Shown: positions 1-8,057 of the stretch, in pieces
Layout: every line of letters starts with the position of its first letter
How positions within the stretch are numbered: the stretch's first letter is position 1
Source: an uncultured Muribaculaceae bacterium
GTDB lineage: Bacteria; Bacteroidota; Bacteroidia; Bacteroidales; Muribaculaceae
Assembly: GCA_958436175.1 (NCBI GenBank)
Contig: CAUBJF010000018.1
Coordinates: forward strand, 1-36,367
Direction: 5' to 3'
DNA length: 36,367 nucleotides
Program-made: the position numbers and the translations under genes
The notes under the pieces: generated by a model
Database searches by the model: none
Told to the model about the DNA's origin: nothing
The model's input: the letters and a program-made list of their open reading frames with translations, nothing else

Positions 1-1
1 G

Positions 2-74
2 AGCCGCGAGTGGGACTCGAACCCACGACCTTTTCGTTACGAATGAAATGCTCTACCGACTGAGCTATTGCGGC
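2..74 (-). tRNA. tRNA-Thr (anticodon CGU)
   Basis: Read on the minus strand this folds as a standard cloverleaf: acceptor GCCGCAA/TCGCGGC, D arm GCTC/GAGC, anticodon loop TTCGTAA giving anticodon CGT, and T arm GTGGG/CCCAC around TTCGAGT. The anticodon reads ACG, threonine. CCA is not encoded at the visible 3' end, where the sequence runs to the window edge. Two pairs are imperfect: A6 opposite C67 in the acceptor and A31 opposite C39 at the base of the anticodon loop. It has its own promoter just upstream, inside the end of the neighbouring lipoprotein gene. Confidence 0.95.
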
Positions 75-93
75 ATTCTACCTTTTGCGAGTG

Positions 94-123
94 CAAAGGT
101 AGTTATTATTTTTGAGTCTGCAA
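94..123 (-). promoter_or_regulatory. Bacteroidota-type promoter of tRNA-Thr
   Basis: On the minus strand TTG (123-121) is followed after 19 nt by TACCTTTG (101-94), a full match to the Bacteroidota -33/-7 consensus. Transcription would start about 10-15 nt before the tRNA. The -7 box lies just past and the -33 box inside the last codons of the DUF4270 gene (stop at 106-108). Confidence 0.75.
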
Positions 124-1488
124 ACTGTAGGTCAATTTAATTTTGGCTTCGTCGAACTTCACCTGTGCCATGCAGGGCGATACTAACAGGGGAAGAACTT
201 CCGAGATGACGGGCTGTGTTGAGCCGTAACCGGTACCCTGTTCGAAGTTGACCTGTACGGGTACGAGGCAGAAGCGGCAGTCTTCGTCGGTTATTTCTTC
301 TTTGTCGAGCATTTCGGCGAAATAGTTGCGCAGGAGGGAGAAATCGTAGGTGCCTTTTGTCGAGTTATATGTCGCATAGAACGAGCTCGTGTTGTCGGGG
401 AGCTTGTTATCTTTGAAGAATGCGTCGCGGTCTTTTTTGAGGACCATCAGGACGTATGGGGGTGCTGCGACTCCGTAGTCGTTGTGAAGAGTGTCAACTG
501 GCAGCGACATTGTAAGGCCGTTGAGAGCCGTGAGGCTGTTGGAGTGGCTGCGGAAGGTGGCAATCACATCGCGTGTCGGGAAGTCGAACTCAACTTCGTA
601 GCCGCCGGGTGTCACCAGCAGCGACTGCCCCTGGTCGACGCGTTCTGTAATCTTGGGGTCGAGCGTGAGCTTGATGTTGTTATTGTTGAGCACTTCGGGA
701 GTCACGAGGTAGTACTGGTGAACTGCAGAAATGGTGTCGAGTTTATCGGTTTCGTCGTTCCATTTTTCACGACGCAGGTGCATGGCCATGAATGTCGAGG
801 ATACGAGTGTCATACGGCCAGCTCCGAAGTTGTTCTCTATGTAAAGTCCAGGGAAGACATCGTTGGCGAATATCTGTCCGTTGGCATATAGCGAGGGATT
901 GTCGACGAATTTCTGGAAAAGGTCACGGCCGAGCTGTGTCGGCAGTTTGACAGTTATGTCACGGTATGATTGCTTTGCAAGAGTGTCGTTTCCGAAAGAT
1001 GACGTGTTGTAGACCTTGGAGCCGAGTGGTGCCGACGGGTCGTAGTAACCTTTGGGATCGAAATCGCTGTCGATATTCTTGGGCAGCTGCTTGTTAAGGG
1101 CGAATACTTTGACACCCATGGCTGCTACGGAGTCTCCTATGAAGTTACCTCTGGCGTATCGGAAATATAGGAGTATTGAATCGACATCCTGGGGGCGGTA
1201 GTTTGCTGTATCGAGTTCCGTCGAGGGCAGGAACTGCGAGACTACGGAGTTTTCGAGAGTACCGAAGTCGGGTATGGTAATCTTGCCTAAAAGCTGGCTG
1301 ACGACTTTCGGACGTATAGGGCCCATCTTTACGCTGTGGCCGGTAACGGTGAAAGTAGAATCGATGTGTATGCTGACTTGGTCGGTGATGAGCGAAGAGC
1401 CGATGTTGCTTGTTTCGTCGCCGTCGCACGATATCAAAGTTCCGACGAAGAGAAGCGAGGAGAGTATATGGATGAATAGAGTTCTCAT
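106..1488 (-). CDS. DUF4270 family lipoprotein
   Basis: A 460-residue secreted protein of the DUF4270 family, known mainly from Bacteroidota and without an established function. It starts with a hydrophobic signal ending in the lipobox LISC (Cys about 21), followed by DGDETS, so it should be a lipoprotein. The mature part is rich in beta-type sequence with no catalytic motif that I recognise. The early segment IGSSLITDQVSI and the later PDFGTLENSVVSQFL are typical of the family. It lies 7 bp downstream of the starch-synthase-like gene on the same strand and is probably co-transcribed with it; this pairing is common in Bacteroidales. Family assignment is firm, role unknown. Confidence 0.85.
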   Translation of the reverse strand: MRTLFIHILSSLLFVGTLISCDGDETSNIGSSLITDQVSIHIDSTFTVTGHSVKMGPIRPKVVSQLLGKITIPDFGTLENSVVSQFLPSTELDTANYRPQDVDSILLYFRYARGNFIGDSVAAMGVKVFALNKQLPKNIDSDFDPKGYYDPSAPLGSKVYNTSSFGNDTLAKQSYRDITVKLPTQLGRDLFQKFVDNPSLYANGQIFANDVFPGLYIENNFGAGRMTLVSSTFMAMHLRREKWNDETDKLDTISAVHQYYLVTPEVLNNNNIKLTLDPKITERVDQGQSLLVTPGGYEVEFDFPTRDVIATFRSHSNSLTALNGLTMSLPVDTLHNDYGVAAPPYVLMVLKKDRDAFFKDNKLPDNTSSFYATYNSTKGTYDFSLLRNYFAEMLDKEEITDEDCRFCLVPVQVNFEQGTGYGSTQPVISEVLPLLVSPCMAQVKFDEAKIKLTYSLQTQK

Positions 1489-1495
1489 AATGAGT

Positions 1496-2311
1496 TTAAA
1501 GCGACTGATAGAACTGATAATAACTATCGACAGGTGTTTCTTCAGTTGGGAAAGGCAGGAATGGCTTGCCTGATTTCTTGGCGTATTCTAATATTTCGGA
1601 ATCGACTTCCTCGGTACTCTGTACTATGGCGTCGGCAAAATCGATAGCTATCTTGTTAAGTGTTTTATAATCGACTTTTCCTTCGTTTGTCAGGATTTGT
1701 TTGAGGTCGTCGTCAGAGAAGCCTTCCTGTCGCAGCTTGTCGAGCATGCCGTCGTTGAGGGTTTCGTCGAGTGTCTGGTCGAAAAGCGAGTAGACAACTT
1801 TCGATGCGCGGAAAGAGGGATCCTCGTAGTAAATCGTTTTGAGATAGAGTGGTACGAGAGCAGTAATCCATCCGGTGCAGTGCACAATGGATGGTTCCCA
1901 TCTAAGCTTTTTGACGGTCTCAATGACTCCGCGGACGAAGAACATGGTGCGCTCGTCGTTGTGCTCTTTGTCGGATTCTGTTTCGAGAAGAGCTTTGGAG
2001 GTATGGCGGTTGAAGAAGTCGTCGTTGTCGATGAAGTAGACCTGCATACGAGTAGGCTGCAGGGTTGCTACTTTTATGATGAGGGGATGGTCTGTGTCGT
2101 CGATTATTATGTTCATGCCGGAAAGACGAATCACCTCGTGTAGCTGGTTGCGGCGTTCGTTGATAGCTCCGTATCGAGGCATGAAGGTGCGGACTTCCGC
2201 GCCTTTTTCCTGTATGCTTTGCGGCAGTGTACGCCCGAATGTCGATAAAGGCGTTGCAGATAGGTAGGGTTCAATCTCTTGCGAGACGTAGAGCACTTTG
2301 TTGACGTCCAT
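1496..2311 (-). CDS. Starch/glycogen synthase N-domain-like protein (probably non-catalytic)
   Basis: A 271-residue protein that matches only the N-terminal Rossmann half of family GT5 starch/glycogen synthases: KVLYVSQEIEPYL at the start, then GAEVRTFMPRYG, and SIVHCTGWITALVPLYLK, which corresponds to the HxHDWxxALxP segment. True synthases are about 470-500 residues with a second GT domain, which is absent here. The KTGGL motif that binds ADP-glucose is replaced by SATPL (residues 18-22). From this I infer that it does not synthesise glucan. A short protein of this kind next to a DUF4270 lipoprotein is a recurrent Bacteroidales arrangement, often with panC nearby; panC is not present here. 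Confidence 0.8.
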   Translation of the reverse strand: MDVNKVLYVSQEIEPYLSATPLSTFGRTLPQSIQEKGAEVRTFMPRYGAINERRNQLHEVIRLSGMNIIIDDTDHPLIIKVATLQPTRMQVYFIDNDDFFNRHTSKALLETESDKEHNDERTMFFVRGVIETVKKLRWEPSIVHCTGWITALVPLYLKTIYYEDPSFRASKVVYSLFDQTLDETLNDGMLDKLRQEGFSDDDLKQILTNEGKVDYKTLNKIAIDFADAIVQSTEEVDSEILEYAKKSGKPFLPFPTEETPVDSYYQFYQSL

Positions 2312-2354
2312 TCTCAGAAAGAAGAGGAGAGGATATTAATTGTTTTTCTTCTTG

Positions 2355-2362
2355 CAAAGATA
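2355..2362 (-). promoter_or_regulatory. -7 box for the starch-synthase-like/DUF4270 operon
   Basis: TATCTTTG on the minus strand, 44-51 nt before the start codon, matches TAnnTTTG. No TTG is seen at the expected distance upstream, so the -33 box is weak or absent. Confidence 0.5.
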
Positions 2363-2447
2363 GCTATTTTTTCCCGATTAATGGAGCTCCAGATGGTGTT
2401 TTGACGTTTTTTGTGTTTTTTAAGTTTCATTTTAATATGCTATATCG

Positions 2448-2455
2448 TAACTTTG
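2448..2455 (+). promoter_or_regulatory. -7 box for the dsbD-mazG-topB operon
   Basis: TAACTTTG on the plus strand, 73 nt before the first gene of the operon, matches TAnnTTTG. The -33 region about 20 nt upstream shows only TTT. It lies back to back with the minus-strand -7 box at 2355-2362, so the 217-bp gap 2312-2528 is a divergent promoter region. Confidence 0.5.
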
Positions 2456-2528
2456 CAAGGAATTTTAGCCTTTCTCGGCCATGGCTTTGCGCGATGGCTT
2501 ATCTGTTCTTTTATAAAAACACATAAGC

Positions 2529-2993
2529 ATGAAAATAAGTAGGTTTCTGACTGCTGTCTTTCTATTGATATTTTTTGTACTTGTCGCCTCGGCGGCAGAT
2601 GTTGTCCCTGTAAGATGGCGTTCATTTGTCAAGATGAACGATGACGGAACAGGAAATCTCGTCTTCCGTGCTCTGGTTTCTCCAGGCTGGCACCTCTATG
2701 GGCTCGATATTCCCGAGGATGGTCCAAAAGCCACTTCCTTTGACTTCGAAGGTACTGTGGGCGTGAAATTTACAGGCGATATTGTCCCGGCCCGCAAGCC
2801 TTTAGTCTCCGATGATCCATTGTTCGGAATGTCGCTGAGCTGGTGGGATTCCAATATCGAGTTCGTCCGGCCTTTCACGCTCGAAGGTGAAACAGCTACA
2901 GTGAAATGCAAGATAACGTACATGGCGTGCGACGGTAGTTCGTGTCGCCCTCCGAAATCGGAAAATATCACCATCCCAGTCAAAAAGAAATAA
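2529..2993 (+). CDS. Stand-alone DsbD N-terminal-domain protein
   Basis: A 154-residue exported protein consisting of a signal peptide (cleavage near residue 22, SAADV) and one immunoglobulin-like DsbD alpha (nDsbD) domain. It aligns with the N-domain of the DsbD encoded 6 bp downstream: GWHLYGLDIP versus GWHIYGVEMP, and YMACDGSSCRPP versus YMACTEESCTPP. C134 and C139 form the redox pair; a third Cys (C127) lies nearby. No membrane part and no thioredoxin domain follow. In DsbD this domain passes electrons to periplasmic substrates, so this is probably a soluble extra electron carrier; that role is inferred. Confidence 0.85.
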   Translation: MKISRFLTAVFLLIFFVLVASAADVVPVRWRSFVKMNDDGTGNLVFRALVSPGWHLYGLDIPEDGPKATSFDFEGTVGVKFTGDIVPARKPLVSDDPLFGMSLSWWDSNIEFVRPFTLEGETATVKCKITYMACDGSSCRPPKSENITIPVKKK

Positions 2994-2999
2994 TAAGAT

Positions 3000-4961
3000 A
3001 TGAAAAGAGTATTGTCTATCCTGTCCCTGCTGCTGACCTTATCCTTTACGATGTCGGCAGCTTTGCCTTCTCATGTGCAATGGACTGCTGAAATAGAAAA
3101 AATATCCGAAACAGAAGGTTCCGTCGTGCTGCGTGGAACCGTGGAAGACGGTTGGCATATCTATGGTGTAGAGATGCCAAATGATCCCAGTGGAATCGCG
3201 CCCGACCCCACTACCATCGATATCGCCACGGTCAACGGACTTGAAATCGTAGGCCCGACGAAGGCCGACACGCCTCAAAAAGTCGAGCTTGACAATGCAT
3301 TGATGCTTGAGATTCCCTGGATGATGGGTAACGTTGTGATTCGTCGTGATTTTCGTCTTGTCGATGGTGCCAAAGGAGCCAGCGTAAGAGGTTCGGTCAA
3401 TTACATGGCTTGCACTGAAGAAAGTTGCACCCCTCCTGCTCATTTCGATTTCTCGCTGACTTTCGGAGATGCATCAGCTGTTTCCGATACGCCTGTAGTT
3501 GAAGAAGAGACAGAAACTGTCGAAGAGACAACTCAAGTCTCTTCTGATGTCTCCGAATGGTGGGAACCTGTCGAGGTTACAAGCAGCCATCAGGAGCAGA
3601 GCCTGTGGGCTATTCTGATATTCGGTTTCCTTGGCGGCCTCGTCGCATTGCTGACACCGTGTGTCTGGCCGATGATACCGATGACTGTAAGTTTCTTCCT
3701 TAAGAAAGGCAAGTCGCGCCGCCGTTCCATTGTCGATGCTGCTATGTACAGCGCGAGTATCATCGTCATCTTCCTTGTGTTAGGAATCTTGCTTACCGTG
3801 ATTTTCGGGCCGGCCAAACTTAACGAGATTGCTACGGGTGCTGTCTTCAATATTATCTTCTTCCTCCTGCTCGTACTCTTTGCTGTATCGTTCTTCGGGG
3901 CTTTCGATATAACTCTTCCTTCGAGCTGGTCGACAGCGATAGATGCCAAGGCCGAGAATACTACCGGCTTTTTGAGTATATTCTTTATGGCCTTCACCCT
4001 TGTGCTTGTGTCCTTTTCGTGCACAGGTCCGATTATTGGCACACTGCTTGTAGAGGCTTTCTCTCAGCAGAATCTTCTCGGGCCGCTGCTGGGCATGGGC
4101 GGCTTTGCTGTCGGTCTGGCACTGCCTTTCGGACTCTTTGCATTTTTCCCGTCGATGCTGAAGGAGCTTCCACGTTCCGGCAGCTGGCTTAATACGGTCA
4201 AGGTTGTCCTCGGTTTCATTGAACTCATTCTCTCGCTCAAGTTTCTGTCTGTTGCCGACCTGGCATACGGATGGCATATCCTCGACCGTGAGGTGTTTAT
4301 CTCGATCTGGATTGTACTCTTCATCCTTCTTGGTATTTACCTGCTTGGCAAGCTTCGTTTCAGTCATGATGCACCACAGGAACATACTTCTGTGTTCCGT
4401 TTCTTCCTTGCAGTCATTTCCCTTTCGTTTGCTGTCTATCTTGTTCCCGGACTCTGGGGCGCGCCGCTCAAAGCGATAAGCGCTTTCGCGCCGCCTCTGT
4501 ATACTCAGGATTTCAACCTCTATGGCGGCGAGTTCGAAGAATTCGATGACTATGACAAGGGGATGGCGTATGCCGAGAAAGTGGGTAAACCCGTCATTGT
4601 CGATTTCTCCGGCTATGCCTGTGTCAATTGCCGCAAGATGGAAGGTGCCGTGTTCGATACGCCGACAGTACGCGGTATCATAGAGAAAGACTATGTCATG
4701 ATCAAGCTTATGGTCGACGACAAGGCTAAGCTCGCCGAGCCGATGGTAGTAGAGAGTGACGGCGAAACCCTCACGCTCGAGACTGTAGGCGAGAAATGGA
4801 GCTACCTCCAGTATCATAAATTCGGGATTTCCTCCCAGCCATACTATATCCTTCTCGACAATAAAGGCAAGCCATTGAACTCGCCAAGAGTCTACGACGA
4901 GAACGTCGGTGCTTTTGTGGCATGGCTTGAAGAAGGTATAGAGAAATATAACGCAGACTGA
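3000..4961 (+). CDS. dsbD: Thiol:disulfide interchange protein DsbD
   Basis: A 653-residue inner-membrane protein with all three DsbD parts. The periplasmic N-domain (residues 22-155) carries C138 and C143 in YMACTEESC. The membrane domain (about 200-490) carries the redox pair C221 in LLTPCVWPMIP and C341 in VSFSCTGPI. The C-terminal thioredoxin domain (about 515-650) has the CVNC site at C541/C544. A cis-Pro is visible in SSQPYYILLD. The acidic linker at 165-195 is rich in Glu and Thr. Electrons from cytoplasmic thioredoxin are moved to the periplasm for disulfide reduction or cytochrome c maturation. It is second in a tight operon, after a free copy of its own N-domain. Confidence 0.95.
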   Translation: MKRVLSILSLLLTLSFTMSAALPSHVQWTAEIEKISETEGSVVLRGTVEDGWHIYGVEMPNDPSGIAPDPTTIDIATVNGLEIVGPTKADTPQKVELDNALMLEIPWMMGNVVIRRDFRLVDGAKGASVRGSVNYMACTEESCTPPAHFDFSLTFGDASAVSDTPVVEEETETVEETTQVSSDVSEWWEPVEVTSSHQEQSLWAILIFGFLGGLVALLTPCVWPMIPMTVSFFLKKGKSRRRSIVDAAMYSASIIVIFLVLGILLTVIFGPAKLNEIATGAVFNIIFFLLLVLFAVSFFGAFDITLPSSWSTAIDAKAENTTGFLSIFFMAFTLVLVSFSCTGPIIGTLLVEAFSQQNLLGPLLGMGGFAVGLALPFGLFAFFPSMLKELPRSGSWLNTVKVVLGFIELILSLKFLSVADLAYGWHILDREVFISIWIVLFILLGIYLLGKLRFSHDAPQEHTSVFRFFLAVISLSFAVYLVPGLWGAPLKAISAFAPPLYTQDFNLYGGEFEEFDDYDKGMAYAEKVGKPVIVDFSGYACVNCRKMEGAVFDTPTVRGIIEKDYVMIKLMVDDKAKLAEPMVVESDGETLTLETVGEKWSYLQYHKFGISSQPYYILLDNKGKPLNSPRVYDENVGAFVAWLEEGIEKYNAD

Positions 4962-4966
4962 TATCA

Positions 4967-5758
4967 ATGCATACACGCAAAGAACATCTTGAAGCCCTCG
5001 GGCGTGTACTCGACACGCTCGATATCCTGAGGGTAAAATGTCCCTGGGATGCAAAGCAGACGAATGAAAGTCTGCGCCCCAACACCATAGAGGAGACCTA
5101 CGAACTTGTACAGGCTCTCATGGACGACAACAGCGACGAAATCCGTAAGGAACTGGGCGATGTGCTCCTGCATATTCTGTTCTATTCCAAGATAGGTTCG
5201 GAACAGGGTCGCTTCGATATCGCCGATGTGGCCAATGCCCTCAACGACAAGCTTATCTTCCGTCATCCGCATATTTTTGGCGATGTGAAGGTCAATGACG
5301 CGCACCAGGTCGAACTCAACTGGGAGCAGATAAAGCTCAAGGAAAAAGGCGGCAACAAATCTGTTCTCGCAGGCGTTCCTGCCGCACTTCCCGCTCTAGT
5401 AAAGGCTTACAGGATCCAGGAAAAGGCTGCCAATGTGGGCTTCGACTGGGAACAGCCTTCACAGGTCTGGGACAAGGTTTCCGAAGAGATGGCAGAGGTT
5501 AAAGATGCTCTTGAATCCAACGACCATGAAGCGATTGAGGAGGAATTCGGCGATCTCTTCTTCTCCCTTGTCAATGCTGCAAGACTCTATAGAGTTAATC
5601 CAGTCAACGCACTCGAACGTACGAACCGCAAGTTCATCCGTCGTTTCAATTATGTGGAAGCCAAGTCAAAAGATATCGGAAAGGAGCTTAAGGATATGAC
5701 TCTCGGCGAGATGGACGTGCTTTGGAACGAAGCCAAGCGGCAGGAGGGAGAATCGTAA
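4967..5758 (+). CDS. mazG: Nucleoside triphosphate pyrophosphohydrolase MazG
   Basis: 263 residues with two MazG repeats, as in E. coli MazG. The first has CPWDAKQTNESLRPNTIEE (about 25-43), EETYE (42-46) and ELGDVLLHILFYSKI; the second has EEMAEVKDAL and EEEFGDLFFSLVNAARL. The acidic residues of these EExxE and ExxD motifs bind the metal. The enzyme hydrolyses NTPs and dNTPs to NMP plus pyrophosphate and is thought to clean the nucleotide pool. It starts 5 bp after dsbD and ends 4 bp before topB, so it is translated as part of that operon. Confidence 0.95.
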   Translation: MHTRKEHLEALGRVLDTLDILRVKCPWDAKQTNESLRPNTIEETYELVQALMDDNSDEIRKELGDVLLHILFYSKIGSEQGRFDIADVANALNDKLIFRHPHIFGDVKVNDAHQVELNWEQIKLKEKGGNKSVLAGVPAALPALVKAYRIQEKAANVGFDWEQPSQVWDKVSEEMAEVKDALESNDHEAIEEEFGDLFFSLVNAARLYRVNPVNALERTNRKFIRRFNYVEAKSKDIGKELKDMTLGEMDVLWNEAKRQEGES

Positions 5759-5762
5759 AGAC

Positions 5763-7802
5763 ATGATACTGTGCATAACTGAGAAACCGAGCGTTGCCAA
5801 AGATATAGCGGCGATACTCGGAGCCGATTCACGTAGGGATGGTTACTATGAAGGCAAGGGCTATCAGGTCACTTGGACTTACGGCCATCTTTGTTGCCTT
5901 TTCGAACCGGACGACTATGACTCGAGATGGAAACGTTGGTCGCTTGGTTTGCTTCCGATGTTGCCCGAAAAGTACGAAATAAAACTTATAAATGATGCCG
6001 GAATAAAGCGCCAGTTCAGTGTGATAGAGCATCTTATAAGCCAGGCCGACGAAATCATCAACTGCGGCGATGCCGGTCAAGAAGGCGAGCTGATTCAGCG
6101 CTGGGTAATGAAGAAGGCCGGGACAAGATGTCCTGTAAAAAGACTCTGGATATCCTCACTTACTGACGAATCCATCCGTGAAGGTTTTGGACAGCTCAAG
6201 CCACAGGCCGAGTATGATTCATTGTTTCAGGCCGGCCTGTCACGTGCCATCGGCGACTGGATTCTCGGGATGAATGCTACACGTCTGTACACTTTGAAAT
6301 ACTCATCGTCGGGCAATGTACTGTCAATAGGCCGCGTGCAGACCCCTACGCTTGCTCTCATTGTGAAAAGGCAGAAGGAAATTGAGGAATTTGTTCCCAA
6401 GGATACATGGGAACTTCACACGATGTATCGCGAAGTCAATTTCACATCGACTGCCGAACGCTTCGAGAAAGAAGTCGATGGAGAGGAGATTGTGAAAGAG
6501 ATAGAGCCGCTGCCGTTGACTATCAAGGGAGTGACCAAGAAAAAAGGCCGAGAGTCGGCACCACGCCTCTTCGACCTTACTTCGCTTCAGGTCGAATGTA
6601 ACCGACGATTTGCATGGACGGCAGACCAGACACTGAAGCTTATCCAGAGCCTTTACGAGAAGAAACTCACGACGTATCCGCGTGTCGATACGACCTATCT
6701 GTCGGAGGATATTTACCCGAAGATTGTTCCGACCTTGAAGAAGATGACACCCTATGCTTCTTTGACGGAGCCGGTACTTGCCACGCCCATTGTCAAGACC
6801 AAGAAGATATTCGACAACAGTAAGGTGACAGACCACCATGCCATCATCCCCACGGGCCAGTCCCCGGCCGGGCTCGACGGAGACGAGCGTAAACTTTACC
6901 ATCTGATAGCACTTCGTTTCATCGGTGCTTTCTACCCCGACTGTATCTTCGAGGCAACAACTGTGCTTGCCGAGGCCGGTAAATATGAGTTCAAGGCTAA
7001 CGGTAAAGTCATTCTCACTCCCGGTTGGAGAGTGCTGATACCGGCAAAAGGCGCAGAAGATAATGCCGACAACGGTGCCGATACGGTGTTGCCTGAATTT
7101 GTCGCCGGTGAGAGTGGTCCTCATGCGCCATTCTTGACCAAAAAAACATCGCAGCCACCCAAGTACTATACCGAAGGAACTCTCCTACGGTCTATGGAAA
7201 CGGCAGGACGCACTGTCGATGACGAAGAATTGCGTGAGGCGATGAAAGATAACGGAATAGGCCGTCCGTCGACCCGTGCAGCAATCATAGAGACCCTGTT
7301 CAAGAGAAAATATATCCGGAGGGAACGGAAGAATATCATAGCTACACAGGCCGGAATAGACCTTATCGCCACAATCAACGAAGAATTGCTCAAATCGGCC
7401 AAACTCACGGGGATATGGGAGAACAAACTTCGCCGTATCGAAACCGGCCAGTATTCAGGAGGAGTATTCGTAAGAGAGATAAGCGATCTTATGCGGCAGA
7501 TTGTCTTCAATGTACTGTCTGACAATTCGAACAGACGTATTGTGACCCAGCAGGAAACTGCTAAAAACGTCACCGATAATAAGACAGAGAAAAAAACTGG
7601 CAAACCGCGGGCTCCGAGAACGACACGCCTGGACCAGATTGTCTGTCCTGTATGCGGGAAAGGGCATATCATCAAGGGTCGCAGCGCTTTCGGATGCAGC
7701 GCGTATGCCGATGGCTGTAAGTTCCGGCTACCTTTTGAGAAATGTCCCGCTGATTCGACACCTGGAACTGTTCGTAAGGCCGTTGCCAAATTTAAACCAT
7801 AA
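5763..7802 (+). CDS. topB: DNA topoisomerase III (type IA)
   Basis: 679 residues. The Toprim domain starts with MILCITEKPSVAK and holds the acidic motif GDAGQEGEL (D103, E107). The active-site tyrosine is Y305 in TTYPRVDTTYL. SIGRVQTPTLAL (about 188-199) and GIGRPSTRA (about 500) are the other conserved type IA blocks. The C-terminus carries a small zinc-ribbon-like segment with CPVCGKG and two further Cys (about 625-655), a common tail in Bacteroidota TopB. It relaxes negative supercoils and resolves single-strand crossovers during replication and recombination. It sits in the dsbD-mazG operon. Confidence 0.95.
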   Translation: MILCITEKPSVAKDIAAILGADSRRDGYYEGKGYQVTWTYGHLCCLFEPDDYDSRWKRWSLGLLPMLPEKYEIKLINDAGIKRQFSVIEHLISQADEIINCGDAGQEGELIQRWVMKKAGTRCPVKRLWISSLTDESIREGFGQLKPQAEYDSLFQAGLSRAIGDWILGMNATRLYTLKYSSSGNVLSIGRVQTPTLALIVKRQKEIEEFVPKDTWELHTMYREVNFTSTAERFEKEVDGEEIVKEIEPLPLTIKGVTKKKGRESAPRLFDLTSLQVECNRRFAWTADQTLKLIQSLYEKKLTTYPRVDTTYLSEDIYPKIVPTLKKMTPYASLTEPVLATPIVKTKKIFDNSKVTDHHAIIPTGQSPAGLDGDERKLYHLIALRFIGAFYPDCIFEATTVLAEAGKYEFKANGKVILTPGWRVLIPAKGAEDNADNGADTVLPEFVAGESGPHAPFLTKKTSQPPKYYTEGTLLRSMETAGRTVDDEELREAMKDNGIGRPSTRAAIIETLFKRKYIRRERKNIIATQAGIDLIATINEELLKSAKLTGIWENKLRRIETGQYSGGVFVREISDLMRQIVFNVLSDNSNRRIVTQQETAKNVTDNKTEKKTGKPRAPRTTRLDQIVCPVCGKGHIIKGRSAFGCSAYADGCKFRLPFEKCPADSTPGTVRKAVAKFKP

Positions 7803-7808
7803 TAGATT

Positions 7809-7958
7809 ATGATACAGTGGATAATAGTCGGTATTGTCGTCGTGGCCGCTTTGATTCTCATCATCAAGAAACTGACGGGAGAGAACTCGTGTAACTGCTC
7901 CGGCTGCCCAGGAGAGAGCCATTGCAAGATAAAAGAGGATGGCAAGAAAAAAAAATGA
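7809..7958 (+). CDS. Small Cys-rich membrane protein, FeoB-associated type
   Basis: A 49-residue protein starting MIQWIIVGIVVVAALILIIK: one membrane helix at residues 4-20, then a Cys-rich tail with CNCSGCPG and a further Cys (C39), and a Lys-rich end. This matches the layout of the FeoB-associated Cys-rich membrane proteins (helix plus CxCxxCP), which normally follow feoB and are thought to take part in iron uptake. No feoB is in the window. The ATG lies 6 bp after the topB stop, with no other gene in between, and the codon use looks normal. Family call is by pattern only. Confidence 0.75.
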   Translation: MIQWIIVGIVVVAALILIIKKLTGENSCNCSGCPGESHCKIKEDGKKKK

Positions 7959-7971
7959 GGTTTTTTCTTGC
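7942..7971 (+). terminator. AT-rich inverted repeat spanning a stop codon, possible terminator
   Basis: GCAAGAAAAAA (7942-7952) and TTTTTTCTTGC (7961-7971) are perfect 11-bp arms around an 8-nt loop that contains the TGA of the preceding small gene. The second arm is U-rich, so it could end the dsbD-topB transcript. It overlaps the -33 box of the next promoter. Confidence 0.45.
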
Positions 7972-7999
7972 ATAATATATGTCAACCTTAGTATCTTCG
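7968..7999 (+). promoter_or_regulatory. Promoter of the pRiA4b-like/cls/HD operon
   Basis: TTG at 7968-7970, 21 nt, then TATCTTCG at 7992-7999, one base from the Bacteroidota -7 consensus. The start codon is at 8058, giving a leader of about 50 nt. Confidence 0.55.
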
Positions 8000-8057
8000 C
8001 AACATGAAATCCAACAAGGACAAAACCGTAAACCTATAGCACAAACACTAACTAAAA

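Noticed and set aside
3780..5054. Long open frame of 424 codons on the strand opposite dsbD
   Set aside because: It runs antisense across a firmly identified dsbD and the start of mazG, has no family resemblance and a low-complexity charged composition.
6230..6250. CACGTG core considered as a parS site
   Set aside because: Only the central six bases agree; the flanks do not match TGTTTCACGTGAAACA. The same holds for CACGTG near 31595.
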